This document shows positions 7,164 to 13,377 of a stretch of 15,815 bases of DNA, piece after piece. The position numbers were made by a program, and so were the translations under genes. Origin of the DNA: a bacterium (GTDB taxonomy: Bacteria > Bacillota_I > Bacilli_A > RF39 > UBA660); contig JAQXHT010000025.1 in NCBI GenBank assembly GCA_029007415.1, forward strand, positions 1-15,815. Reading direction: 5' to 3'. The notes beneath the pieces were generated by a model that saw nothing but the letters and a program-made list of their open reading frames with translations, was not told where the DNA came from and did not search any database. Positions within the stretch are counted from its first letter, which is position 1, and every line of letters starts with the position of its first letter.

Positions 7164-7769
7164 TCACCTTTCTTTTCTTTTACTTACAGCAATTCCATCT
7201 CCTATATCTTGAATAACTGTTTCGTAATTTTCATTATTTTTTAAAAAGGTAATATAGTCTTTAATCTTTCTGACAATTCCTCTTACATTACGACTTTCGA
7301 TTTCTTTTTCATTTTTATTAACTAGTCCATGAAAATACATATTGTCTGTTATTATATACCCATCACTTGTTAGATTGCGTTCAAATAGTTCGAAGAATTT
7401 TTGACTTTGGGCTTTGGCAGCATCAATAAAGATTAAGTCAAAAGTATCATCTAATCTAACATTTAAAGCATCTTGATAAATCAAAGTAATTCTATCTTCT
7501 AAATGACATCTTTTAATATTTTTTAAAGCTTCCATATAACGGTCGCTATCACGTTCGATACTTGTTATTTGTAAATTTTTATTACATAAAGCCATCATGA
7601 TAGCAGAATAACCAATAGCAGTTCCAACTTCTAGTATTTTAACTCGTTGATTTTTAATAATAAAATTAGTTAAGAAATCAATTCCAGCGTCTTCCATAAT
7701 TGGTACTTTGTTTTCTTTAGCGTAATTTTTTATATCATTAATTATTTGATAAGTCTCATCGTCTACCAT
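7164..7769 (-). CDS. trmR: O-methyltransferase TrmR (YrrM), tRNA mo5U34 synthesis
   Basis: 201 residues, class I SAM-dependent O-methyltransferase of the methyltransf_3 type. The SAM loop LEVGTAIGYS is at 46-55, the acidic ribose contact in SIERD is at 70-74, and metal-site residues sit in FIDAAK (Asp116) and TDN (Asp142, Asn143). In B. subtilis YrrM (TrmR) methylates 5-hydroxyuridine at tRNA position 34 to 5-methoxyuridine, and its gene lies just before the U32 genes yrrN and yrrO. Here the U32 pair is present but about 6 kb away (13378-15367), which supports the assignment. The start at 7769 overlaps mltG by 7 bases, with a GGTGA site in the mltG end. Without the context it could be another small-molecule O-methyltransferase. 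Confidence 0.8.
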   Translation of the reverse strand: MVDDETYQIINDIKNYAKENKVPIMEDAGIDFLTNFIIKNQRVKILEVGTAIGYSAIMMALCNKNLQITSIERDSDRYMEALKNIKRCHLEDRITLIYQDALNVRLDDTFDLIFIDAAKAQSQKFFELFERNLTSDGYIITDNMYFHGLVNKNEKEIESRNVRGIVRKIKDYITFLKNNENYETVIQDIGDGIAVSKRKER

Positions 7770-8824
7770 ATCCAGTCACCTTTATCTTTCAATTCTTTTA
7801 CTTTGGCACTATGTTCACTACTAGTTTTGGTATAGTAAACATTACCATTTTTATCAGCAACAAAATAATAATAATCTGAACTTGTCGGATTAATACTTGC
7901 TTCAATACTAGATTTTGATGGATTACAAATTGGTCCAACTGGTAATTTACCCGCCATCTGGCTACTTCTAGTATTATAAGGGTTATAAGTATTAAACATC
8001 TCACTTGTTAAGTCTTTCGTCATGTCTTCACTAAAGGCATAATAAGTAGTAACATCACTACCAAGGTTCATATTTTTACTTAGTCTATTCTGAAAAACTC
8101 CTACTATCATTTTTCGGTCTTTATCGTTAACGCCTTCTAATTCGGCCATGGAAGCTAGTGTCAATATATCATGAATATTTGCTTTATTTATTTTATTCTT
8201 ATATGGTTCTAGATTTGTTTCTTCCTGGTCTAGTAAGGTTTTAACAACTTCTTCAATACTGACATCTTTATCTTTAAAGTTATAAGTATCAGGAGCTAAA
8301 TAACCTTCTAAGCCGTAGTAAATATCATCATTTAAGATAGCATCTGTTAAAAACCAATAAGAATTAACAAGACTAGTAAGATAAGTCTTATCTTTCATCT
8401 TCGCAAGAAAGTCTTCTTCCTTAATATTAGTATTAGTACTAAGAACTTTAGCATAATCTTTGATAGTTTTTCCTTCTTTAAAAGTTACAGAAATATCATC
8501 ATTAGCTTTACCTACTTCTAATAAAGAAATAATTGTATCTAAATCCATACTTTTCTTTAAATCATAAGTGGCAGCTTTAATAGTTTGCTTTCTATTTAGT
8601 TTCATATACACTTTAAAGAAAAAAGAGTTTTTAATTAGATTTTTCTTCTTTAAAAGGTCTGCTATTTCACTAGTACTCATTCCTTGCTTTACTACTACTT
8701 CATAAGTTGCCGTACTTTTTTTATCAACTGGACTAATTTCATATTGATAAATACCAAAAGTTCCTAAAAGGAATAAACCAAGTATTAAAAATATTGTTGC
8801 TATTTTACGCATCGAATCACACAT
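7763..8824 (-). CDS. mltG: Endolytic murein transglycosylase MltG (YceG-like)
   Basis: 353 residues. An N-terminal membrane helix (about 7-27) anchors it; a LysM-like segment (about 40-105) precedes the catalytic domain. The key motifs are EGYLAPDTYNF at 173-183, ASMAELE with the catalytic Glu228, PYNTR at 282-286, LPVGPICNP at 294-302 and YYFVAD near 319-324. MltG cuts nascent glycan strands at the membrane and is linked to strand termination and the elongation machinery. It occupies the usual place after ruvX and yrzB and before trmR. The start is uncertain: ATG 8824 has a GGGA site only 2-4 bases away, while ATG 8812 (MRKIAT) has no better site; both give the same helix. Confidence 0.93.
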   Translation of the reverse strand: MCDSMRKIATIFLILGLFLLGTFGIYQYEISPVDKKSTATYEVVVKQGMSTSEIADLLKKKNLIKNSFFFKVYMKLNRKQTIKAATYDLKKSMDLDTIISLLEVGKANDDISVTFKEGKTIKDYAKVLSTNTNIKEEDFLAKMKDKTYLTSLVNSYWFLTDAILNDDIYYGLEGYLAPDTYNFKDKDVSIEEVVKTLLDQEETNLEPYKNKINKANIHDILTLASMAELEGVNDKDRKMIVGVFQNRLSKNMNLGSDVTTYYAFSEDMTKDLTSEMFNTYNPYNTRSSQMAGKLPVGPICNPSKSSIEASINPTSSDYYYFVADKNGNVYYTKTSSEHSAKVKELKDKGDWIW

Positions 8825-8841
8825 CTTCCCTTTTTATGAAT

Positions 8842-8867
8842 AAGTAGCAAATTATTCTTCGCTACTT
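8842..8867. other. Perfect 7-bp inverted repeat around the yrzB stop
   Basis: AAGTAGC (8842-8848) pairs with GCTACTT (8861-8867) around a 12-base loop that includes the stop codon of the DUF1292 gene. No T-run follows on either strand, so a terminator is unlikely. As an RNA hairpin it could protect or process the ireB-ruvX-yrzB mRNA upstream of mltG. This is a structural observation only. Confidence 0.4.
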
Positions 8868-9142
8868 GTTCCTTCTTTTACTGTTTCTTGAATTGTATTT
8901 AAAATAGTTTCAATTATTTTCCATTCTTTATCGGTTTCAATTGGGTCAAGTTTTGTAGAAGTTCCTTCTCCTTTTTGGTAAGTACTAGCATAAACTTGAA
9001 TATTTCCTTCTTCATCAGTTGAGTTATCAGTATAAACGATATAACTTTTATTAGTTTCTTCACTATCGAAAGTGAATAACACGTCATATACTACTTCTTT
9101 TCCTTCTTCGTCGATTAATGTAAATTGATTTTTATTTTCCAT
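8852..9142 (-). CDS. yrzB: DUF1292 family protein (YrzB-like)
   Basis: 96 residues, acidic. It opens with FTLIDEEGKEVVYDVLFTFD and continues with SYIVYTD and VYASTY, the layout of the small DUF1292 proteins that sit between ruvX and mltG in Firmicutes. Its function is unknown; it is probably a soluble cytosolic beta-rich protein. The start overlaps ruvX by 11 bases, with a GGAAAAG site in the ruvX end, so its expression is coupled to ruvX. Assignment rests on sequence pattern plus exact synteny. Confidence 0.88.
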   Translation of the reverse strand: MENKNQFTLIDEEGKEVVYDVLFTFDSEETNKSYIVYTDNSTDEEGNIQVYASTYQKGEGTSTKLDPIETDKEWKIIETILNTIQETVKEGTSSEE

Positions 9143-9560
9143 CTTTTTCTTTTCCTTTCATATCTAAGTAAGTTTGTAAGATAATTGTAGCAGCAACGGA
9201 GTCGATTACTTTTTTACGTTTTTTTCTACTAGTATCACCTAGTAAGAGTACTTTCTCAGCCTCGGTAGTAGATAGTCGCTCGTCCATCAAGAAAACGGGT
9301 AAACCAAATTTTTCTTCTAATTCTTTTTTTAAGACTAGGGTTTCTTCTACTCTTTTTCCACAGGTATTATTCATATTTTTAGGATACCCTAGGACAAAAG
9401 CTTCGATTTTTTCTTCACTAACTATTCTTTCTAACTCTTTAAATATCTCTTCTTTTTCTTGATAACGAATAACCCCATGATTACTCGCTAAAAAACCAGT
9501 CCGGTCTGATATTGCAAGACCAACTGTTTTTGTTCCATAGTCAAGTCCTAAATAACGCAA
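9132..9560 (-). CDS. ruvX: RuvX/YqgF, putative Holliday junction resolvase and pre-16S rRNA nuclease
   Basis: 142 residues, the standard length. RNase H-like fold: LGLDYGTKTVGLAISD at 4-19 with catalytic Asp7, VLGYPKNMN at 56-64, MDERLSTTEAE at 92-102 and a C-terminal VIDSVAA with Asp120. The family is described as a Holliday junction resolvase homologue, with evidence in E. coli for 16S rRNA 5' maturation. It begins 4 bases after the ireB stop. All acidic residues expected of an active enzyme are visible. Confidence 0.95.
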   Translation of the reverse strand: MRYLGLDYGTKTVGLAISDRTGFLASNHGVIRYQEKEEIFKELERIVSEEKIEAFVLGYPKNMNNTCGKRVEETLVLKKELEEKFGLPVFLMDERLSTTEAEKVLLLGDTSRKKRKKVIDSVAATIILQTYLDMKGKEKDGK

Positions 9561-9564
9561 GGAG

Positions 9565-9810
9565 CTATCCTTTCAAGAGATTAGTTAGTAATACTTCAAC
9601 TACTTTACTACGGTCTAATGATTGCATTTTACGTCTAGCATCTTGATAACTAGAAATATAACCTAAGTCACCACTAATTAGATAACCTACTATTTGATCT
9701 ATCGGGTTATAACCTCTTTCTCTTAATGATAGATAAACTTCTTTTAGTATTTTTTGAACCTCTTTTGTATCTTTAGATTCAATTTGAAAAAGCATTGTTT
9801 TGTCATTCAT
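9565..9810 (-). CDS. ireB: IreB family regulator (UPF0297, YrzL-like)
   Basis: 81 residues. It starts with DKTMLF, whose Thr (residue 5) corresponds to the N-terminal threonine phosphorylated by the PASTA kinase IreK in Enterococcus faecalis IreB. The core RGYNPIDQIVGYLISGDLGY (33-52) and DARRKM are the family signature. IreB is a small cytosolic negative regulator of cephalosporin resistance. No kinase gene is present in the window. It is the first gene of the operon, with a GAGGTGA site and a promoter 33 bases upstream of the ATG, which puts the wall hydrolases downstream under the same promoter. Confidence 0.95.
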   Translation of the reverse strand: MNDKTMLFQIESKDTKEVQKILKEVYLSLRERGYNPIDQIVGYLISGDLGYISSYQDARRKMQSLDRSKVVEVLLTNLLKG

Positions 9811-9842
9811 TATATTTCACCTCACTACAATTTCTTAAAATT

Positions 9843-9871
9843 ATTCTAACATTTTTTTAAGTCTTAGTAAA
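9843..9871 (-). promoter_or_regulatory. SigA-type promoter of the ireB operon
   Basis: On the minus strand a -35 TTTACT (9866-9871) and a -10 TAGAAT (9843-9848) are separated by exactly 17 bases. The predicted start of transcription, near 9836, leaves a leader of about 26 bases to the ireB ATG. No other good promoter was seen downstream within the run of closely spaced genes to 823. Confidence 0.65.
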
Positions 9872-9920
9872 GCTTTCATATTATTATTTCTAATTACATA
9901 TTTTTATATAGGTGATATGT

Positions 9921-10280
9921 TTGAAATACTTAAATTCTATTTTGAAGGTTTTATTAATTAATATTTTGTTAATTTTATTTTTAAGTTCTTTTACTACTCT
10001 TCTTTATTATTTTAATCTTTTAAGTAGTGGTGTTTATAATGTCTTTAAGTTACTTATCCCGCTTTTTTCTATTTTTATTACTACTATTTCTTTTACTAAG
10101 AAAGTTAAGGAAAAAGGTTGGTTTGAAGGTTTGAAGCTTGGTCTTCTATTAATTATTGTATTTATTGCTATTTCCAGTTTTGCTAGTACAAGTTTTAGTA
10201 TTAAGATGATGCTTTATTATTTAATTATTTTAATAACTGCTATTCTAGGTGGAATGATTGGTATTAATAAGTCGGAATAA
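9921..10280 (+). CDS. TIGR04086-type small membrane protein (YrzE-like)
   Basis: 119 residues made up of four predicted membrane helices (about 8-29, 34-52, 71-88 and 94-115) with a short basic loop (TKKVKEKGWFEGLKLG) in the middle. Size, four-helix layout, the KG..EGL.LG loop and a C-terminal ILGGMIGIN fit the TIGR04086 family, which has no established function. The open frame can start at GTG 9912, but that codon is inside the AGGTGAT ribosome site. TTG 9921, 4 bases beyond it, is the better start; the nearby ATG at 9917 is out of frame. It is transcribed divergently from ireB and ends at a strong terminator, so it is a single-gene unit. Confidence 0.7.
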   Translation: MKYLNSILKVLLINILLILFLSSFTTLLYYFNLLSSGVYNVFKLLIPLFSIFITTISFTKKVKEKGWFEGLKLGLLLIIVFIAISSFASTSFSIKMMLYYLIILITAILGGMIGINKSE

Positions 10281-10300
10281 TTTTTTAAATTTCTTGATTG

Positions 10301-10331
10301 AAAGACCATTTTGCTATTTTTGGTCTTTTTT
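10301..10331 (+). terminator. Rho-independent terminator
   Basis: AAAGACCA (10301-10308) pairs perfectly with TGGTCTTT (10321-10328), and a run of T continues to 10331. It ends the TIGR04086 gene. Nothing recognisable lies between it and the promoter at 10422, about 90 bases. Confidence 0.85.
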
Positions 10332-10421
10332 AGATGGAAATTTGTTAATTTGCTTAGTGGTTTGATGGTGAATTTCGTTTTTCTCTGATTTTTTATCCCG
10401 GAATTTGCCATTTTCCCCTTT

Positions 10422-10450
10422 TTGCGTTCTAATCTTTCTTATGTTAGATT
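10422..10450 (+). promoter_or_regulatory. Promoter of the Rpn-type gene
   Basis: -35 TTGCGT (10422-10427), 17-base spacer, -10 TAGATT (10445-10450) preceded by TGT, giving an extended -10. Transcription would begin near 10457, just before the GGGGGTGAT ribosome site and the ATG at 10476. Confidence 0.5.
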
Positions 10451-10475
10451 AATGGCGAAAGGGGGTGATGACACC

Positions 10476-11368
10476 ATGACGAAAGAGAATGACATTTCTA
10501 AAAAGCTTAACAAAATAAAAGAACAACTTATCAAAGATGGTAAGGTTATTCCTGCTACTTATGATACTATGTTCAAGATTGTTATGTCTTCTTGTCCTGC
10601 TTATGTTACTTTTCTAATTAGTGAATTTACTAATATTGGTAAAGATGATTTGCTTAAGAACATTATTATTCAAAATAATGAGTTACCACTTAGTAATGCT
10701 AAAGAACGAAAAAGATATCCGACTTTATCGCTAAGATTGATAAGTCTTTAATAAACTTTGAGATGAATAGTGAATACTATGATGGTCTATTAATCAGAAA
10801 TCAAGCTTATCTTGGAAAACTTGAAGGAGAAAGTTTGAATGCTTCCGAAAGTTTTAGTAATATGCAAAGATTTCTACAAATTAATTTCAATAACTTTACG
10901 CACTTTAAAAGTGATAAACCAATTCTTGAATTTGTTTATACAGATAAAGATACATTAGAAATTGAAACGGAAAATCTTAAAAAATATCACATCAGTCTTC
11001 CCAAGTTAGAAAAGAAATACTATAATGGGGATAAGTTAAGTAAACTTGAAAAAGCTTTACTTATTCTTAAGCTTGATAAGATTAGTGATTTAGAAGAAAT
11101 TAGCAAAGGAGATGAAGATTTAATGGAAGCAGTAGAAAAAATTAAAGAAGCAACTTTCGATATCAATACTATCGGTCTTTATGATGCAGAGAAAGATAGA
11201 AAATGGAAAGAAGAAGCAAAATTAGCTTACCGAGAAAAAATTGGAGTTCAAAAAGGTCGCGAACTTGGACGCGAAGAAGGCCGTGAAGAAGAACGTTCAT
11301 CTATTATTTCTATATTGCTTAATAATGACATACCATTAGAGAAAGTTAAACAGATGGGTTTACTATAA
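10476..11368 (+). pseudogene. Frameshifted Rpn-type PD-(D/E)XK nuclease ('putative transposase' family)
   Basis: The first frame (10476-10751, 91 residues) and the second (to 11368) form one protein. At CGAAAAAG near 10709-10716 a missing A in a 5-A run shifts the frame; adding one A gives KERKKISDFIAKIDKSLINF, continuous with EMNSEYYDGLLIRNQAYLG. The restored product is about 297 residues. The Asp in ISDF and the Glu in NFEMN fit the D...ExK/Q nuclease core, followed by FSNMQRFLQINF and a C-terminal GRELGREEGREEE tail typical of Rpn proteins. Rpn proteins are DNA endonucleases first noticed as recombination-promoting transposase-like factors. The start at 10476 has a strong GGGGGTGAT site. 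The ribosome might slip back at AAA, so rare full-length product is possible, but a homopolymer deletion is the simpler reading. Confidence 0.75.
11123..11368 (+). CDS. Possible internal-start C-terminal Rpn product (RpnS-like)
   Basis: In frame with the second part of the Rpn-type gene, an ATG at 11123 follows AAAGGAG with an 11-base gap and would give 81 residues, MEAVEKIKEATFDINT to the common stop. In E. coli, rpn genes encode short C-terminal proteins from internal starts that bind and block the full-length toxin. The reason to list it here is that the mini-gene at 11485 has the same site: GGAGATG, seven bases, then ATG, with matching codons after it. Whether this site is used is inference; it would remain intact despite the frameshift upstream. 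Confidence 0.45.
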   Translation: MEAVEKIKEATFDINTIGLYDAEKDRKWKEEAKLAYREKIGVQKGRELGREEGREEERSSIISILLNNDIPLEKVKQMGLL

Positions 11369-11378
11369 TCCATCTTTT
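11352..11378 (+). terminator. Terminator overlapping the Rpn stop codon
   Basis: AGATGG (11352-11357) pairs with CCATCT (11370-11375), followed by TTT. The stem starts within the last codons (QMGL) and the stop codon lies in the loop. A short 6-bp stem, so moderate strength. The same arrangement recurs in the mini-gene. Confidence 0.5.
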
Positions 11379-11425
11379 ATTATGAAAAAATATAACGAGA
11401 AATCCTAGAGAATACTCTACTAGTC

Positions 11426-11453
11426 TTCCAACATTAAGAAAAAATACTATAAT
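11426..11453 (+). promoter_or_regulatory. Promoter of the Rpn C-terminal mini-gene
   Basis: A perfect -10 TATAAT (11448-11453) lies 16 bases after a weak -35 TTCCAA (11426-11431). Transcription from about 11460 would give a short leader with an AAAGGAG site before the ATG at 11485. The rest of 11379-11425 holds nothing recognisable. Confidence 0.5.
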
Positions 11454-11484
11454 TAAGTAAAATTGAAAAGGAGATGTAAAATTA

Positions 11485-11664
11485 ATGAAAGAAAAAAATG
11501 AAGAAGATACTTTTGATATCAATACTATCGGTCTCTATGATGCAGAGAAAGATAGAAAGTGGAAAGAAGAAGCAAAAATTGCCTATACTGAAAAGAAAAT
11601 CATTACTGCATTACTTAATAATGGTATGAATCAAGAGGAAATTAAAAAGATGGGTTTATCATAA
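11485..11664 (+). CDS. Stand-alone Rpn C-terminal mini-protein (59 aa)
   Basis: This small gene codes for MKEKNEEDTFDINT and onward and is a diverged copy of the end of the Rpn-type gene. Both share TFDINTIGLYDAEKDRKWKE at protein level and nearly all bases over about 75 nt, and both end in KQMGLL or KKMGLS. It lacks the GRELGREEGREEE repeat of the longer gene. It has its own -10 TATAAT promoter, an AAAGGAG site spaced like the internal site of the parent, an ATG and a terminator, so it looks like a real gene rather than debris. By analogy with E. coli RpnS it could neutralise Rpn nucleases in trans; that role is inferred. Alternatively it is the last piece of a second, mostly deleted Rpn gene that happens to keep a start. 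Confidence 0.6.
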   Translation: MKEKNEEDTFDINTIGLYDAEKDRKWKEEAKIAYTEKKIITALLNNGMNQEEIKKMGLS

Positions 11665-11678
11665 ACAATCCATCTTTT
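11646..11678. terminator. Bidirectional terminator between the mini-gene and greA
   Basis: AAAGATGG (11646-11653) pairs with CCATCTTT (11670-11677), and GTTTA/TAAAC extends the stem inside. On the plus strand TTTT closes it; on the minus strand the stem is followed by TTTTTAAT, so it can stop both the mini-gene and greA. The mini-gene's stop codon TAA (11662-11664) is within the hairpin. Confidence 0.75.
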
Positions 11679-11700
11679 ACTATGTATTTTTATTAGATAA

Positions 11701-12174
11701 TTACTTAATTTCAGTAATTTCTACTTCATAATTACCATTAGGGCTTTCAACAGTGATAATATCACCTTTTTTATGATTCATTAAAGCCTTAGCAATAGGA
11801 CTTTCGTTAGAAATTCTTCCCTCGAAAGGATCTGCTTCTTGACTACCAACGATTTTGTATTCATCAGTATCATCAGGGTCATCAACATACTTGATAGCAA
11901 CTGTACTTCCAAGTCCAACCTTGTCCTTTGGTATATCTTTAATTATTTCCACATTTTCAAGCATTTTTTCAATAGTTTTAATTCTACCTTCGATTTGTGC
12001 TTGTTCATTTTTAGCAGCATCATAGTCAGCATTTTCTGATAAATCTCCTAAGCTACGAGCTTCTTTTATAGATAAGATATTAGCTGGTCTTTTTACATTG
12101 ATTAAATCATCAAGTTCAGCTTGTAAATCTTTTAAACCTTCTTCTGTTAAATATATTACTTTTTTATTTCCCAT
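11701..12174 (-). CDS. greA: Transcription elongation factor GreA
   Basis: 157 residues, standard length. An N-terminal coiled coil carries the acidic tip GDLSENADY (43-51) with Asp44 and Glu47, which reach the RNA polymerase active site and stimulate transcript cleavage in backtracked complexes. The C-terminal FKBP-like domain (about 80-157) has the usual GDIITVESPNGNYEVEI ending. The start at 12174 has a GAGGTGA site 6 bases upstream. It appears to have its own promoter (12238-12266) and terminates at 11646-11678. In B. subtilis greA also follows the yrrMNO genes, so the neighbourhood is conserved. Confidence 0.97.
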   Translation of the reverse strand: MGNKKVIYLTEEGLKDLQAELDDLINVKRPANILSIKEARSLGDLSENADYDAAKNEQAQIEGRIKTIEKMLENVEIIKDIPKDKVGLGSTVAIKYVDDPDDTDEYKIVGSQEADPFEGRISNESPIAKALMNHKKGDIITVESPNGNYEVEITEIK

Positions 12175-12201
12175 TATTATTCACCTCGTTTATATATTTA
12201 A

Positions 12202-12226
12202 TGACAAGTCATCCTATCACTTATCA
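12202..12226 (-). promoter_or_regulatory. Inverted repeat in the greA leader
   Basis: TGATAAGTGA and TGACTTGTCA (minus strand) form a 10-bp arm pair with one mismatch and one G-U around TAGGA. It would begin a few bases after the predicted greA transcription start and end 27 bases before the ATG. It could be an RNA hairpin or an operator; no T-run follows it. Confidence 0.4.
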
Positions 12227-12237
12227 ATATGACTAAA

Positions 12238-12266
12238 ATTTTATCACGAAATGCCAAAAACATCAA
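12238..12266 (-). promoter_or_regulatory. SigA-type promoter of greA
   Basis: -35 TTGATG (12261-12266), 17-base spacer, -10 TAAAAT (12238-12243) on the minus strand. The leader to the ATG would be about 57 bases. No clear terminator separates it from the dGTPase-like gene upstream, so readthrough from that operon is also possible. Confidence 0.6.
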
Positions 12267-12272
12267 GCTTTT

Positions 12273-13376
12273 TTAACTAATTTGCTTAATAAAATAGTCA
12301 TCAGTCATTCCTGCAATAAAGTCGACTACTTTTTGCTCATCCTTGGTTTTTTCCAAATAATTACTAGTTTGATGACTTAAAAAATCTTTAAAAATAACAC
12401 TATCTAAGTTATTATTTTTTATGTCAAGTAAATACATTTGATAGATTTTTCTCATACCTTGTCTATATCTATCATATTCATCAGTTGTTAAAGAATGCTT
12501 ATAAATATGATGATAATTAAAATCTTTTAGAGCAAATAAAGCTTCAAAAACTTCCTTACTTATCTTTATATAAGGTTTATCTAAACTATTATTTATAATA
12601 TCTAATATAACAGTATTCATTATTTCTCTATTTGTGCTTCCTAAAACACTAGTTATAGATGAAGGTATATCTTCCCTTTTAATCTTTCCTAAAATAATAG
12701 CATCTTCAATATCTCTTCCAACGTAACCAATAATATCACTTATTCTTACAACACAGCCTTCTAAAGTCATTGGACGATATTTTCTACTTTTCTTAGCATC
12801 TTTGAAAGCAGCTTGAAATTCTTGTAAAAACTCTTCCTTACTCTTTTTAACTGGTTCATATATTTCACTAACTAATTCACCATTATGACACATTATTCCA
12901 TCAAGAGTTTGAATCGTTAAATTAGTATTAGTAAGATTCATATAATAATTAACACCCTGAACATTATGGGCAAAACTACCATTAAAGTCTTCCCTACAAA
13001 TCTCATCTAAGATTTTTTCACCAGTATGTCCCATCGGAGTGTGTCCAATATCGTGAGCTAAAGCAATCGCTTCAATTAAATCTTCGTTAAGATTAAGTGC
13101 TCTACCAATCGTTCTAGCTGTTTTACTAACTAGTTGAACATGAATCATCCTATGACTTATATGGTCGTTCTCGCATTCAGAAAAAACTTGGGTCTTATCC
13201 ATATACCTACTATATGATAATTTATGAATGATTCTATCTATATCATGAAAGAAAGCTGGACGCATATCTCCCTTTTCTTCTTTTAGTCTTATAGCATCAC
13301 TACTCTTAGTAGCATATTTACTATAATTTTGTTCTTTCTTTAAAAAGTTCTCTTTTATTAATTCTTCTTTGTTCAT
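12273..13376 (-). CDS. dgt: dGTP triphosphohydrolase-like HD-domain protein
   Basis: 367 residues. MRPAFFHDIDRIIHKLSYSR and KTQVF (38-65) match the dGTPase N-terminus. The HD metal site is spread over HRMIHV (His75/79), AIALAHDIGHTPMGH (His108-Asp109, His112, His117) and VRISDIIGY (Asp213). Family enzymes hydrolyse dGTP, often other dNTPs, to deoxynucleoside and triphosphate. Members of this subgroup are about 340-450 residues; this one is short but complete. The ATG lies one base after the U32 gene's stop, with an AAGGG site inside that gene's end, so it is co-translated with the tRNA-modification pair. A specific dGTP preference cannot be read from sequence. Confidence 0.87.
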   Translation of the reverse strand: MNKEELIKENFLKKEQNYSKYATKSSDAIRLKEEKGDMRPAFFHDIDRIIHKLSYSRYMDKTQVFSECENDHISHRMIHVQLVSKTARTIGRALNLNEDLIEAIALAHDIGHTPMGHTGEKILDEICREDFNGSFAHNVQGVNYYMNLTNTNLTIQTLDGIMCHNGELVSEIYEPVKKSKEEFLQEFQAAFKDAKKSRKYRPMTLEGCVVRISDIIGYVGRDIEDAIILGKIKREDIPSSITSVLGSTNREIMNTVILDIINNSLDKPYIKISKEVFEALFALKDFNYHHIYKHSLTTDEYDRYRQGMRKIYQMYLLDIKNNNLDSVIFKDFLSHQTSNYLEKTKDEQKVVDFIAGMTDDYFIKQIS

Positions 13377-13377
13377 T

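Noticed and set aside
7798..8004. Minus-strand open frame of 68 codons
   Set aside because: Alternative frame inside mltG.
10217..10411. Minus-strand open frame of 64 codons
   Set aside because: It runs through the plus-strand terminator and the end of the membrane protein gene; no ribosome site and no family pattern.
10709..10716. Programmed -1 frameshift in the Rpn-type gene
   Set aside because: The site has only a 5-A run, not a full A AAA AAG heptamer, and I saw no clear downstream stimulatory stem; a homopolymer deletion is simpler, though not excluded.
11839..12039. Plus-strand open frame of 66 codons
   Set aside because: Antisense shadow of greA.
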